This document shows, piece after piece, positions 5,600 through 6,451 of a stretch of DNA of 6,451 bases (the first letter of the stretch is position 1; each line of letters starts with the position of its first letter). This DNA comes from Deltaproteobacteria bacterium. Its GTDB lineage: Bacteria > Desulfobacterota > DSM-4660 > Desulfatiglandales > HGW-15. Both the position numbers and the translations under genes were made by a program. The stretch is from positions 1-6,451 of the forward strand of contig JAFGDF010000016.1 of NCBI GenBank assembly GCA_016932235.1. Direction: 5' to 3'. The notes beneath the pieces are model-generated. The model saw only the letters and a list, made by a program, of their open reading frames with translations, did not search any database and was not told the origin of the DNA.

Positions 5600-6451
5600 T
5601 TAAAAGTCTAAAGTGCTGTCAATCTTCTCATCACTGATGGTAAAGACGGTATTATGGGGCGGCAGGGGCTCTTCATAATAAAATTTGGGCAGTCGATCGT
5701 CTTTATTAGTGAATCCCGCATTTCTATTAAATTCCCTCTCCGCTTTCAACACTCGGATACCAAGTGCAGGGATATCATCCGGTGCCAGATGTGTTCCAGA
5801 TTTAGAATTTATGGCCTTTAAAAGTGCTCCTCCACCTTCGGGGGTGGTAAGGGCCACAATAGCCATAAAACATATCCCCGTGCAATCAGCAGCGGCCATT
5901 GCGATTTGGAGGTTTCGGGATGCTTCAACCTGGCCTTCCGGGTTTAATGGATTGAGTTTTTGTTCCAAATAATCCCCAACCACGTTGCCGGCCGTGTGAT
6001 CAGCACCCATGGGTGAGGTGGCAAATGTAACGCCGTTGCCGAGCATAGCCCTTGGATCATAAGCGGCAACGCTCTGGCCTTTTACTACAGGAACCCGTTT
6101 GTGGTTGAAATGCCTTCCCACCGCTGCGGGGCCGTTTCCAAGGATCTTTCCGAATTTGGTTCCCTTGCCGATCTCTTCCACCATCTCAATGGCCGCGGCC
6201 TTATCCCCGAACTCCTTGTATCCTGCATCCATGGCGACCGCAATGGCTACTCCTGTGCTCATGGTATCAACGCCAATGTCATCGCACAGTTTATCGAGCC
6301 GGGCAATTGTATCCAGGTCATCTATGCCGCACATCCCTCCGGTTGCCCAGATGGTCTCATACTCTAATCCGCTGGTTACATACTTCCCCTCTTTATCCAC
6401 AAATACGTTGGAGCAATGGACAACGCACTGGGAGCAGCCCATATGGGTTGG
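5600..6451 (-). CDS. Aldehyde:ferredoxin oxidoreductase, C-terminal half (5'-partial, continues past window edge)
   Basis: Tungsten-bis-pterin enzyme oxidising an aldehyde to its acid with ferredoxin as electron acceptor. The open frame runs to the window edge (first codons Pro-Thr-His), so the Met at 6442 is internal. The 283 readable residues correspond to domains 2 and 3 of a protein usually about 600 long. Seen: the [4Fe-4S] ligand motif CSQCVVHC (residues 6-13 of the readable part), the fourth cluster Cys in DCTGIC (189-194), the two pterin-binding DXXGX(D/C) motifs DDIGVD (57-62) and DCTGIC, and GADHTAGN (149-156), whose His matches the active-site region. The N-terminal pterin-binding domain is off the window. 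The protein ends soon after LPKFYYEEPLPP, without the YY-X-RGWD tail common in the family. It leads an operon with the MoaD-like gene. The aldehyde cannot be assigned from this half. Confidence 0.93.
   Translation of the reverse strand, partial: PTHMGCSQCVVHCSNVFVDKEGKYVTSGLEYETIWATGGMCGIDDLDTIARLDKLCDDIGVDTMSTGVAIAVAMDAGYKEFGDKAAAIEMVEEIGKGTKFGKILGNGPAAVGRHFNHKRVPVVKGQSVAAYDPRAMLGNGVTFATSPMGADHTAGNVVGDYLEQKLNPLNPEGQVEASRNLQIAMAAADCTGICFMAIVALTTPEGGGALLKAINSKSGTHLAPDDIPALGIRVLKAEREFNRNAGFTNKDDRLPKFYYEEPLPPHNTVFTISDEKIDSTLDF

Overview
The window reads as bacterial chromosome from an anaerobe. The inferred pieces are a tungsten-type aldehyde:ferredoxin oxidoreductase, a MoaD/ThiS-like sulfur carrier, a URO-D-superfamily methyltransferase and a free-standing corrinoid protein. 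Together they fit a sulfate-reducing or syntrophic member of the Desulfobacterota or a similar lineage. No marker gene is present, so the taxonomic placement is inference.

Layout. Bases 1-2826 (+ strand) are a tight three-gene ABC transporter operon. It has a C-terminally membrane-anchored protein of unrecognised function (possibly cut at its 5' end by the window edge), a four-TM MacB/FtsX-type permease with a large extracytoplasmic domain, and a LolD/MacB-type ATPase. The first two genes overlap by the four bases ATGA, and the ATPase start lies within a few bases of the permease stop. Bases 2827-3010 are intergenic and hold a good sigma70-like promoter and a strong ribosome binding site. Bases 3011-3643 (+) encode a two-domain corrinoid protein. 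Bases 3644-3927 (284 bp) hold no gene. They contain a GC-rich short palindrome that resembles a dispersed repeat, and a near-ideal bidirectional terminator. From the right, three genes on the - strand run toward the terminator: the C-terminal half of an aldehyde:ferredoxin oxidoreductase (5600-6451, continuing off the window), a 79-residue MoaD/ThiS-like protein ending in Gly-Gly (5347-5586), and a 449-residue URO-D-family protein (3928-5277). The last has a good ribosome binding site and possibly its own promoter.

How the genes may work together. The corrinoid protein and the URO-D-family protein are convergent neighbours. They have the two parts of a corrinoid-dependent methyl-transfer system (methyl carrier plus methyltransferase), as in O-demethylase, methanol or methyl-halide systems. 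The MoaD-like protein probably serves pterin-cofactor assembly for the oxidoreductase. The ABC operon looks functionally separate: MacB/LolD-type transporters act on periplasmic or membrane substrates rather than on soluble nutrients. Its first gene, a membrane-anchored partner with a Cys-X-Cys motif, is the least understood part of the window. No tRNA, rRNA, CRISPR array or insertion sequence was seen.
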